Assembly: GCF_000003605.2 (NCBI RefSeq)
Contig: NW_003147273.1
Location: forward strand, 48,639-73,881
Direction of reading: 5' to 3'
DNA length: 25,243 bases
Source of the DNA: Saccoglossus kowalevskii
Taxonomy: Eukaryota; Hemichordata; Enteropneusta; Harrimaniidae
How positions within the stretch are numbered: the first letter of the stretch is position 1; the number at the start of each line of letters is the position of its first letter. The position numbers were made by a program, and so were the translations under genes. Below, in pieces: positions 1 to 9,354 of the stretch. The notes beneath the pieces are model-generated. The model worked only from the letters and a program-made list of their open reading frames with translations, was not told where the DNA came from and ran no database searches.

Positions 1-2211
1 CATTAATACATATACCTATACATCTGAAACAGTTTTAGTTGTTACCTTTCTACGCTTTTTTATATGTTTGATAAGTTATGATGTGCCAATATTCACATTT
101 GTCAGTGTATAACGGGTGCACTATGCTATATCTGTTCTAGATATGATGAAAAATCCACTTGTTATAATGACACAAATTTTGACAGGTCATTGTTTACGTT
201 TAGGCAGTTTTGTTTTTTTGTAGAGAAAACTGACCATTTTTATTTCCCTTTCCTGTTTTCATAGTGGAATAACAACTGTTTGCAATTTTTAGTTTCACTC
301 GTACATGTATCAATAGAATAAACTTGGCTATTCAGTTTTAATCAAATGTAATTTTTCTGATTATATTCTAACCACAAAGTTGGCTCATTTTGTGTAGCTA
401 CTCCCTGGCAGCCATGCTTGGCTTATGGAACAGGAGAGGATGTAACAGTGGCGTTGACATGGCTTTATTGTCAGTTTCACCACCGTCCCTCAAAGGTGTT
501 GAGGGACGGTGGTTTCACTAAGGTGTTAATTGGATAGAGGATTATAACTAAGGTTACATGAAAGAGATCCCTGTTTTCTAAGGTCTATGGATGAATAAAG
601 TACTTCACTTCACGGTTTGACAAAAGTCGCCGTTGGCAATAAAAGAGCTACCGCAATTATTAATTAATTCCCACGTAATATTATTATAATATTTGTTACC
701 GTAATTTGCCGTACACCAGTCACGTGGTACATTTGGTACATCATGGGAGGTTGTCTCTTTTCTACCTCCATGTTCGACTGGACCTTTGACCGGATCTGAA
801 CGCTAGCTGGATGTGAAGTTAAGGTATTACAGAAGACTATGTTCAACACACATTGGCGTGTTGAGTTTGACTGTGCGTGTATATAAAAAACAGAACGGAG
901 CAGACGAGCATGCGCAGTTATAACTTCAGTGTGCAGCCGAGCGTGATATACACTTAATATTGCGGGCAAAACGGTATAAAGTACCAATCCGAAAAGTAAA
1001 CCGAAAAATCACAAGTAAACAAGTACATTTGATATATTATTGCATAAATGTAATTAGCATAAAGTACAAAAAAATATTTTGCCGATTAGCCATTCTCAAT
1101 CATAGTCTGAAAGTCAGTCAGTTGTTGACGGTGACGTTGATGAGCTGATAGTTACCCCCGCAACGAAAGTGTGAAAAAAAACCAAGTTAATGAAATTCCA
1201 GACAGCTGTAGAGAATGGATGACCAGAGCGAACGAAAGTCGAGTACACAGGCTATTCCAATAGGTAAACCACAGTCTGAAATCGCTAAATAAAGTATCCT
1301 TACTTCAATTCAATAAACAACTCAATAAAACGTCATTTGAGAAAAAAAGAAATGTTTCTATTTATAATTGCAGTCTCATCAATTATAAAAATTACTAAAA
1401 AACAAAAAAACAAAAACAATTCTTATATTCAACCTCAATTTTGAAATAATTACAGAGGATAAATTCGCTCATTTTTGTTTTTTATTCATTCTACTAGTTT
1501 ATTTCCCGCGAAATTAGGACTTGCAACGGAAAGGTGACAACTTAAATTTGAGTAATAAAGTTCCGCAACATATGCGAAACGTCACCATGTCATATACATG
1601 TACCAGTAATTGTTATGAATAAATCACACAACGCCCTCTAGTGACGAATATCTAATGTGGTAAAAGAGGGGTCAAGGAAGTTTTCACAGTGAAATCTGGA
1701 CAGTCGTTCCTAACTACTTACCTGGATTACACTCTCGTGTATCACCCCGCGCCCTCAAACATCAGGCATTGTTTTCATTGTGAGATATTAACGACTCAGT
1801 ACACTAGTAGTGTATTCAAGACCGATTTACCAGCCATAGTACCGGCCGTGCATTAATGTGCTGCTTTAGAACCATGTACCAATAATTAAACATTTAGCAC
1901 CACATCTCAAAATATCTCCATGGTACCTATAGTGAAAAACTATTTAGTTATTACATCACCAATTGCATCAAAACAGCACATTTTTTTTTCATTTTTTGTG
2001 CTAATCTGAAAAATTATGACATGTATCCAAGTCAATATATATGAAACAAAAAAATGTGATAAATTTCCCCCCTTATTCATTTATAGGCAGAATACGACTT
2101 TAAGGACAATACTTGAACTGCGCTTGTGCAACGGTGCTTGTTAAATGCGAGAATCTGATTGGTTGTTCTTTTCGTCAGATATATAATATTGTAATTCCAT
2201 TTGTTTTCCAG
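1..2211. other. AT-rich sequence upstream of TMED gene A exon 2 (probably its intron 1)
   Basis: No convincing exon is visible. I looked for a first exon like those of genes B and C (signal peptide, then SRPYVSYDF and AEECFHQY) and found none, so exon 1 of gene A is either upstream of the window or lost. Short open frames here (for example 664-987 on the - strand and 960-1148) have no recognisable domain and low-complexity composition. The only clear structure is a perfect hairpin at 479-513, listed separately. Calling it intron is inference from the acceptor site at 2210-2211. Confidence 0.5.
479..513. repeat. Perfect 15-bp inverted repeat (hairpin)
   Basis: ACCACCGTCCCTCAA at 479-493 is exactly complementary to 499-513, with a 5-base spacer AGGTG. 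The hairpin is bracketed by the direct repeat GTTTCAC (474-480 and 512-518), and AAGGTGTT occurs both in the loop region and just after the second GTTTCAC. This could be a footprint of a small mobile element or a templated local duplication-inversion. No function is assigned. Confidence 0.75.
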
Positions 2212-5200
2212 GTCTTATCTGCAAGTTCTCGCGGGAGGAGTTATGATATTGATTTCATTTTGAGAGGTCCCACTGGCCAAATGATGAAGAGGATTTCAGG
2301 CGAGGAAGATGGGTCTTACAAAGTAACGATAACAAGAGAAGGTAAGTAAACCATTCAGCTACATTAAAGCGACACAGTGATCGCGCAGTACGTGTTCTGA
2401 TTTCGTGTAAACAAACAATGTATTTTACACGCTGCGTGACGACTACCTTCATTTAAAGCGGGGGAGTCGTCACCTGCGCATGCGTCAGTTGACCATAGCG
2501 TTTTTAGCGTGTGTTGTTATCGTCGCTTGGGACTCAATTCCCGCACATGCGCATGTGACGACCCTCCCGCTTTATGCTTGTTTTAGAAGTGAGCTTAAAG
2601 GGTAGAGATCCTCGCTATGTGTAATGTTGGATACGAGTCCAGCGCAGGCATTCAACGTAGGGATGCAATTTACATATCTACATGATTATTTTTGTTCACT
2701 ACGAGTTCTCACTTATTGCGTGAAAAGGTACACAGACGTCTACCGCAAAAATCGAATGATTTTTTTTTTTTTTTTTGTTTCATAGCCCAATGTTGAAATG
2801 TTGAGAGGGGAATATTGCGTTAGGTATTCTCACTTCAAAAAACATTGACCATCATCAAATGTGTTGTAAAAGCACGTTATTAAAAGGCGGTAGTGATTTC
2901 CACTAGAAGAGCGCATTGTACTGTGGGGAAATCAATGTTTATCAACACAAATGTCGCACATGCGGCCGAATTCGGCGTTTTTGTGTGGAAAAATCCCTTG
3001 CATACGAACACCTAATCACACGAAGAACATAGAACACTTTCCTGGGGTATTTGAAACCGAGATTGTCATCTGACTGTTAAGCTGTCGCTGATTGGCTGCT
3101 GAGCTGGAATGACAATTTTTTGTTTCAAATACCCCACGAAACCCCAAACTACAACTTACGACTAGCAGCTGCAACCTTTAAAATGTCGTGTTTACTTTCA
3201 CACACCTAGTCACGAATAATCAATGACACCATGAATAATTAATAGCAGTCAAATGCCCGGAAATGCGTCAGGTCGGGATTTCTTTTGCGGTCACGTTAGT
3301 TTTCACGATCACGCTAAAAGGACTTAGAACAATTAATTATTAATTAAAACAATTAATTATTAATTAAGTTCCGACTTTGCCAGTCTATATGCATGTGTGT
3401 GTGTCCGTTCGTTCCACTGATATCTCAAGAACCATTTGTTGTTTTTTTGATGAAAGTTTATGCATATATGCTCTGATATAATGCGCAGATTTGAATAGGT
3501 TTTGGTTTAAATCCATGCATGTTAATTACCTAATTTACATGATAATTAGCTGATTTTTTGCTGTTCTGTTACTGTTCCACTGATATCTAAACAACAACTT
3601 ATTGGATTTTGATGACATTTTGGACATAGGTGCTATGGAATGATGCGCAAAATTTATAAGTTGTGGATAAAAAAACTGCACATATTAATTACCAAATTGT
3701 CAGCTTTTTTGATATATCAATTAAGATGATCACATTACAATGGAACTTGATACATAGATGCTCAAGGACTATGCACAGATCTAATTAGTTTAGGGTAAAA
3801 ATCTGTGCATATTAATCACCTAGTTTACATAATGATTGCAACGATCTAATATAATCTAATGTTAAGAGTTCATATATATTACCTAATTTGCATAATAACT
3901 AGTCATATTTGAGCATTTCACTTGTTTCTCAAGTACTATCTAACAGATTTCAGTGCAACTTGGTACATAGATGCCCTGGGATATTTCGCAGGCCTGATTA
4001 GTTTTTGGTTGAAATAATGCGCATATTAATGACCTAACTTACATATTAATTAGCCAATTTTAATCATTTTCACTTCTCAAGCACAATTCAAGAGATATTA
4101 ATAAAACATGGTACATCGATGCTCTGGGATAATATGCGATCCCGATTAGTTTTTAGTTGAGATCAATGTGATATGACTAATTTTTCAGATGGCTATATGT
4201 GTTCAAATAATATGCAGAACTAATATCTGAAGTACTATTGCAGATAGGAACATATACTGATGCTATGATTTTGTTGTCTGACAAGATATGTGACCAAAAT
4301 ATCAAGGCATAATATATATAGTCATTATTTCGTTAAATATTTATAATTGTCAAAACATAGCTACTTGGGACCACCATATATTTTTAAATGGTATATTTTT
4401 TGTAATTGAAGCACATGTGCTGACTAACTATCATTATATAGTGAATGCAGTAAACCTTGTTTGTTCTTCATGCACCTTCAGTACACGAGAGTCCTCTCTA
4501 AGCTTTCTTTGATTTTTATCTGATTTAGGCGTTTATACCATGTGTTTTGACAATGGGGCCAGCAAGTTTACTGCTAAGAACGTGTATATAGAAATTACTA
4601 TAATCCAGCGTGGGGAGTGGAGGAAATACATTGAAATGCAGCGTGGGGAGGTTGAGGCGGAAGAAGATGCAGAAGAAGAAGTGGAAACAGCTTTGGACAC
4701 CGTGGCGGTATGTAGTAACCATCGGCCAAACTAGGACACACGAGCACACCAACACACAGCCCAAATGGTCTGCTGGCAAATATGTTGTATGTAAGGAAGT
4801 GTTTTGTCCGACGTACAGAGTCCTCACCGGCCGTCACAATATGCCCTCCACTGATTTTGTAGGCAACCTGAGTTGAAATGGAACCCCACAAATCAAATTG
4901 AGTCAGCTTACTGACTAAACGTTTCGACCCAATTGTAGAATTAACTCGACTCCACCTTCACTCCACAGCACTGATGTGCAATACACTACACTACACTACA
5001 CTACACTACACTACACTACACTAAGCTACGCTACGCTATGCCACACTATACTACGCTATGCCACACTACACTACGCTACACTGCACTTTCCGCGTCGTTA
5101 GATGTTGTTATTAATTTTACACGAGCAAATTAAATGAACACTGTGTGTATACTTCCATTAAATGTCCTCGCAAAGATTGAGCCCTCATCACACGTGCACG

Positions 5201-5488
5201 TTTTACCTTTTTTCGTAATTCTCTTATTTTCTCTCTGTACAGGATTCGATGGTGGATAAAATTGAGACTATCGCCGATTTGATTGATGATATGATATTCA
5301 AACAGGTGTCTACCAGGAGGATCGCAATAAAAGACTGGTATCTCGTGATCCAAAACAATTCATACGTACAGCAATGGTCAATAATCCAATGTATTGTCAT
5401 TGTCGCCGCATCGGTCTTCCAAACCTTTTTTGTACGACGTCTGTTTAATATAAAGACAGTAACTCCGACGCAGAAACCCCGTGCGTAA
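2212..5488 (+). CDS. TMED6-like: TMED gene A: p24-family cargo receptor, TMED6-like, exons 2-4 (5' end missing)
   Basis: Exons are 2212-2341, 4529-4707 and 5243-5488 (stop TAA 5486-5488); all introns are GT..AG and the joined frame is open for 184 residues. p24/TMED proteins are type I membrane proteins that cycle between ER and Golgi in COPII/COPI vesicles and help select cargo. Exon 2 encodes the middle of the GOLD domain (VLSASSRGRSYDIDFILRG). Exon 3 starts GVYTMCFDNG, the end of the GOLD domain with its conserved cysteine, and ends in an acidic segment. Exon 4 encodes the coiled-coil region, a membrane helix starting at WSIIQC, and the tail RRLFNIKTVTPTQKPRA. That tail has no KKxx retrieval signal and resembles TMED6. 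Exon 3 is 3-4 codons longer than in genes B and C. Intron 2 (about 2.2 kb) is swollen by repeats. The missing first exon should carry the signal peptide and first GOLD cysteine; whether the gene is intact cannot be decided here. Confidence 0.85.
2454..2574 (+). mobile_element. MITE-like element, copy 1 (in gene A intron 2)
   Basis: A 117-bp element between TA dinucleotides. It starts AAGCGGGGGAGTCGTCACC and ends with the complementary GTGACGACCCTCCCGCTT, an imperfect terminal inverted repeat of about 25-28 bp. It shares the inner block GTGTTGTTATCGTCGCTTGG with the copies at 12343, 15635 and 21733 but lacks about 40 bp of their interior. There is no coding capacity. The target site could be TA, or TTAA with one decayed side (TTAA left, TTAT right). 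Confidence 0.8.
3044..3135. repeat. Short inverted repeat with about 26-bp arms
   Basis: The left arm 3044-3069 (GGGGTATTTGAAACC...TTGTCAT) pairs with the right arm 3109-3135 (ATGACAATTTTTTGTTTCAA...), with a few mismatches and one small length difference; the spacer is about 39 bp. It looks like a small foldback or MITE remnant inside gene A intron 2. Confidence 0.55.
3329..3366. repeat. Tandem duplication of a 19-bp A/T-rich unit
   Basis: Two adjacent copies of ACAATTAATTATTAATTAA with a single extra A between them. The unit is almost entirely A and T and nearly palindromic. It lies just before the degenerate tandem repeat block. Confidence 0.6.
3380..4200. repeat. Degenerate tandem repeat, period about 140-170 bp, roughly five units
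   Basis: Recurring landmarks appear in the same order: CACTGATATCTCAAG or a variant; then ACATAGATGCTCTGGGATAATGCGCA; then GATTAGTTTTTGGTT; then GCATATTAATTACCTAATTTACATAATAATTAGC. Examples of the middle landmark lie near 3460, 3630, 3755, 3970 and 4115. Units are strongly diverged, so borders are approximate. No coding frame is maintained. It is a minisatellite-like array in gene A intron 2, absent from the same introns of genes B and C. Confidence 0.65.
4708..5242. other. Gene A intron 3
   Basis: Donor GTATGT at 4708 and acceptor TCTGTACAG ending at 5242. It contains the pentanucleotide microsatellite at about 4979-5090 and otherwise no recognisable element. Open frames crossing 4598-4891 are shadows of exon 3 and intron sequence. 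Confidence 0.7.
4979..5090. repeat. (CTACA)n microsatellite in gene A intron 3
   Basis: An uninterrupted run of ACTAC/CTACA pentamers from about 4979 to 5023, then a degenerate tail with variants such as GCTACGCTATGCCACACTA up to about 5090. The same repeat occurs in intron 3 of genes B and C. Confidence 0.9.
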
Positions 5489-5584
5489 TAGTGGTATTGT
5501 ATCAGTCAATGAATATCCAGCGTATGAATACATTTTCACGTCACTTTGTATGAGGGAGCTACGTTATCTCAAGAATTTGTATAG

Positions 5585-5590
5585 AATAAA
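5585..5590 (+). terminator. Candidate polyadenylation signal of gene A
   Basis: AATAAA about 97 bases after the stop codon of gene A. At the matching place gene C has CATAAA (18191-18196), in surroundings that align (a common stretch ending GGAAATT). The cleavage site cannot be fixed from sequence. Confidence 0.5.
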
Positions 5591-6689
5591 ACATTGTATC
5601 TGGTTATTGGAAATTTAACAACGAATCTTTCGGCAACGAATCTTCCTTTTTAATGGCGTGCCATCTGGTTGGCAACCACCGTCCATTTAAAATAGGGATT
5701 GGATGGCAGTTCGAATATTTTCACAAATTTCACTTGTCATGAAAAATAGATTATATGGAATAGAAGCTGACTACACCCATCCATCTGTTTTATGTAGACA
5801 ACTCCGAGCCATGTTTACAAAAGTAGTTCTTTATCTCACCCAGAATTGTTTTTTTCTTTTCTCTACTCATGTAGTAAATCACAATTCTTCCCCATTTTTT
5901 GTCAGTTATTATGTAACTGTATGTTATTTGTCTATGCCTGTGACTACATTTTAACATGCAGATAGACTTTATTTCATTTTAGAAATATTTCAAAATGTCT
6001 AATTTCTTCTGCCTCAACATTCTGAAATGTGGAAAAGTTGGAAAAGTTTTAATTGACAGTTTTCAGTTTTCTTTCATTGACCGTATTTGTGCAAAATCTG
6101 TTCATTTACACTGAATTAAAATATTGGCATTTCAACCTGGTGAGTTAAATTTAATGTAAAAAAAAAATAATATACTTGACGACTACTTTATCACTATTTC
6201 TTGTACATTTATCTGAAGTTATTTATTAAATAAAGCTGTGTGCCTGTATCCACTATTATTTTCCAAAACATTCGCGCATATCACTAACACGTGTTATTTT
6301 TAACTCGCAAATTCATTTTCTCGAATGCCCAACCAGGTATAAATACACGTGTGCATTGCTAATTTTCAAATTTCAAAATTATGTAATTCGACCAATTGTT
6401 TTTTTTTTTTTTTTTATAAAGAACAAACTTGCTCAGCTCGATCGCCAGGCATTGCCTGCTACATATTATTGGTTGTCTGTATTTCATATTTCAGCGTAAA
6501 TATTGCTCAACGTTCCACGGGAGTGCCAATTTCGATGCAGTTGTTTCACAATTTAGTTAAAGCCAATGATTAAAAAAAAAATCAATTAATAGTGTTCCTA
6601 GTCCGTTCTGACTTCTTATCTGATACTAGGTCAGCCAATTCCTTCCCTGCCAAAATGTAGGGAACGTGTAATTTTCTCCTTTGATTCGC

Positions 6690-6935
6690 TTTCGCATTTG
6701 GCAACACAGAGACGGCGGCACAATGTTGCACTGGGGGCTCACCAACCTTGCGCCAAAGGCGCGACCTTACTATAGTGTCCGGGGGCATGCTCCCCCTTAA
6801 AAAAATATTGAAATATAGACCATTTGAAACGCTATTTCCTGCATTTTGAGGGGCCAATTTTGCTGACACAAAGGGTTTCACATGATTTTGAAGGGGCGCC
6901 GCCCCAACACCCCCTGTGTCACCACCATTGAAACA
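6690..6935. repeat. G/C-rich dispersed-repeat-like block
   Basis: Base composition changes sharply from the AT-rich surroundings, with runs such as GTCCGGGGGCATGCTCCCCC and GGGGCGCCGCCCCAACACCC. GCGCCAAAGGCGCG is a small palindrome. The open frame at 6582-6881 (- strand) spans it and shows no known domain. The style is that of an old dispersed repeat. This is inference; a repeat library search would decide. Confidence 0.4.
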
Positions 6936-7532
6936 GACGAATAGTTTGTGACGTCACTTCGTGAATAGTTCGAGAACCAGTCTTCAAGACAGTGTTGGGA
7001 GACTGGTTTATTTCACTCGTCCTCGGAGTGGCATGCGATGCAAGCGCTGTAATATCCTTGGGTGTATTTCTTGCTTATTAAACAATTTCAACTTGCAGAT
7101 GAGTTTGTAAACATCAACAGTTGCATTAGCAACATAACAAAAACACGGCACAAGTACATACTTGATGATTGCTAATTTGCTGATTGCTCGAGAACTTCGT
7201 AATTTGGAATTCCCGAATGTACAACTTCGACAACACTCACGTTTACTATTATGTAAACGGGTATAAGGGATGTCTCTCACAACGTCCCATTATTTCGATT
7301 TGAACGACACCATTTACACTAATCCCCCTGGGATAACTAGATTACAAACAATAGAAGAGACTATTCTTGCGTAATCCCACCATTTCCCTTTTAAAAACAT
7401 ACTAGTACATTGATAAAACAATCATACACACATTGTTAATCCCGGGAGGTATGTGGCAGACATTCACCTGTGTAGATTACACTTTGAATTGCTATACGAA
7501 CGTCACAGATAAATGCATCGCACGAGGGCGCA

Positions 7533-8410
7533 AGGGGTATCCGGGCATTTTCACCGCATGGCAACCATCACGGTGAAAACAAATGCCGAAAACTCTCAGA
7601 AACGGTACTTTGGGATGGTTGATGGAACTCCCCTGAACAGTGTAACAAGATTACGCCTGTGTGTGTAACGCATATAAATTTGACTGGTATGGATTACCGA
7701 TTACTTCAAAGTTGAGTTCCTGTTGTTTTCTCGAATTTTCACCGGCTCTTCGCTCGGCGTTCCGCGTTCCTCAGCAGCGCGCACAGAGCCCGTAGAAATA
7801 CGTGGTACAGTGGTGCGCGTCTTAGCAACGTGGAACGTCTTGTGCTGTAGCTCCGCCCATGGATTGGCTCGAGGCAATCTCTTTCCCATAGGATTAGGTC
7901 TTTGCGCTTTACGCCACATGCAGCCTTCAATTTTGTGGTCAATCACCACACTACGCACGGCCATTTTCCCGAGGTTTCTTTATATGAAACCGAACTACTG
8001 TAGTATGTGACATCCGAACTATTTTTTAATGTCAGAACTTCAGTAAAAACGTAAATACGAACCATTTTATTGCGGACTATGTTTTGCAAGGTAATGTTAT
8101 TGTATGAAATGGCGCACGTCACAAGACGTTCCACGTTGCTAAGACGCGCGCCACTGTACCATGTATTTCTATGGGCTCTGCGCGAGCTGCTGTGGAGCGC
8201 CGATCGCCGAGCCCGTGACAACAGCTAAATCCGAGAAAACAGTAAGCCTAAACAACCAATTTTATATATGTTGCGCACGCATGGCTAATCTTATTACACT
8301 GTTCAGGGGGGTCTCAACAACCATCGCAAAGTATCGTTTTCTGAGAGTTTTCGGCCTTTGTTCTCACCGCTATGGTTGCCAGGCGGTGAAAATGCCCGGA
8401 TGTCCATCCC
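7533..8410. mobile_element. Foldback / long-TIR element with arms of about 300 bp
   Basis: The left arm (about 7533-7844) and right arm (about 8120-8410) are imperfect inverted copies, separated by about 275 bp. Matching landmarks, left against the complement of right, are ATCCGGGCATTTTCACCGC, GCCGAAAACTCTCAGAAA, CCCCTGAACAGTGTAA, GGTACAGTGG and TCTTAGCAACGTGGAACGTC. Weak similarity may extend outward to about 7514 and 8428. I see no transposase frame and no convincing target-site duplication. It is probably a non-autonomous DNA transposon. Confidence 0.75.
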
Positions 8411-8554
8411 TGAAAATAGCTGTATGCACTGTAATATATATTTATTATTTCAAGAGTGCTTGTGCTATAGTACTATAATATGAACTAGTTTATTCACGGA
8501 CACGGGATGATTACGGCATATAAACCATAAGTTGAATTTCGGTAGCTGCAGTTG

Positions 8555-8694
8555 GTCGATTTCACGACGAAAACCGCGGAAAATAGAAAACTACAGCGAA
8601 ATCCCCGTGTTTGCCGCCATCTTGAATAAGTTATTGTGACGTCACGAGGCGTCACAGTTTTCCCATTTTACGCGGTTTTTGTCGTGAAATAGAC
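8555..8694. mobile_element. Hairpin-forming inverted-repeat element (140 bp)
   Basis: The left arm 8555-8592 begins GTCGATTTCACGACGAAAAC and matches the complement of the right arm 8657-8694 (CGCGGTTTTTGTCGTGAAAT near its end) with a few mismatches. The centre has GTGACGTCAC. There is no coding potential, and it could be a separate MITE family. Repeat-like sequence continues to the right, ending near the small palindrome at 8803-8822. Confidence 0.6.
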
Positions 8695-8802
8695 CCATTT
8701 CGGACCATCGTCCTCAAAATGATTGATGAAAAAGTTTCGGGACCCATCGACAGTAGAAACTTGAGGCGAAAATAATAATAAAAAAAAACGGCTGTTTACG
8801 GC

Positions 8803-8822
8803 CCGACCTGATTTCAGGTCGG
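8803..8822. repeat. Perfect 9-bp stem palindrome
   Basis: CCGACCTGA and TCAGGTCGG are separated by two bases (8812-8813). It lies just after the hairpin element and may mark the edge of that repeat. No regulatory role is assigned. Confidence 0.5.
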
Positions 8823-9169
8823 TAAAATATGGTAACTCGCATAAGATGGAATGGTAGCTTCCTGGTTTCGCGTTAACACCACGACAAACGAAATAACCGA
8901 CAGGGAAACCAAGCGAGCTACAGAACTGCAGCTAGAATTTCGGCCAATCAAATTGCCACTATGAATATTCTGTTCCTCGAATAGTCGATGTTGTCGGTAT
9001 TTTGATTTCACAATCCCTGCTTTCTATAGGTTACGGCTTATAAGCACGAACATTACCGAATGCCCACTTGCCAATTTATGACTGTCGTGTGACAAAATAA
9101 TTATTCGCATGTTGATTAAGTGTTTGCTCGAATTTGTTTGCACGTTTTTCCAATCTACACATATCAAAT

Positions 9170-9354
9170 AGGGCACCGAGCACCCCTTGGTATATTGGTA
9201 TCTCCTGTATTTATTTTCAAATGCGATTCTTGCTTCACGTTACAGTAATTACTATCAATGGGGGGGGGGGCTATCACATCATCGAAAACTATCTCTTGTT
9301 TGATTTACATGGACCGCCTGTGACCCCATCTCTGACCACGATATTATTGCAGCT
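9170..9354 (+). promoter_or_regulatory. Gene B 5' flank, partly conserved with gene C
   Basis: The stretch 9170-9260 aligns with 14930-15020 upstream of gene C: ACCCCTTGG.. against ACCCCTTGA.., then CGATTCTTGCTTC and AATTACTATCAA. The last bases TTGCAGCT before the ATG also match in both genes. TTGCAG could be the acceptor of a 5' UTR intron. A run of ten G (9260-9269) interrupts the region. The conservation suggests promoter or 5' UTR, but no TATA box or start site can be claimed. Confidence 0.45.

Larger units (their letters stand above)
2342..4528. other. Gene A intron 2, expanded by repeats
   Basis: The intron runs from donor GTAAGT to acceptor TTTAG. It is about 2.2 kb, against 155 bp in gene B and 489 bp in gene C. 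It holds a MITE-like element (2454-2574), a short inverted repeat (3044-3135), a duplicated A/T-only unit (about 3329-3366) and a degenerate tandem repeat (about 3380-4200). No coding exon is seen. Confidence 0.75.
5489..9354. other. Intergenic region between TMED genes A and B
   Basis: About 3.9 kb without a supported gene. The first 600 bp or so are the gene A 3' region and show patchy homology to the gene B 3' flank (for example AGTTATTATGTAACTG near 5907 and AGTTATTAAGTAACTG near 13131). Next come a dispersed G/C-rich repeat (about 6690-6935), a foldback element (7533-8410), a hairpin element (8555-8694) and a small palindrome (8803-8822). The last 200 bp hold the gene B 5' flank. Open frames such as 8161-8478 and 7723-8010 lie inside the foldback arms. 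Confidence 0.65.

Noticed and set aside
8161-8478. 105-codon open frame
   Set aside because: Lies almost wholly in the right arm of the foldback element, whose other arm gives unrelated frames.
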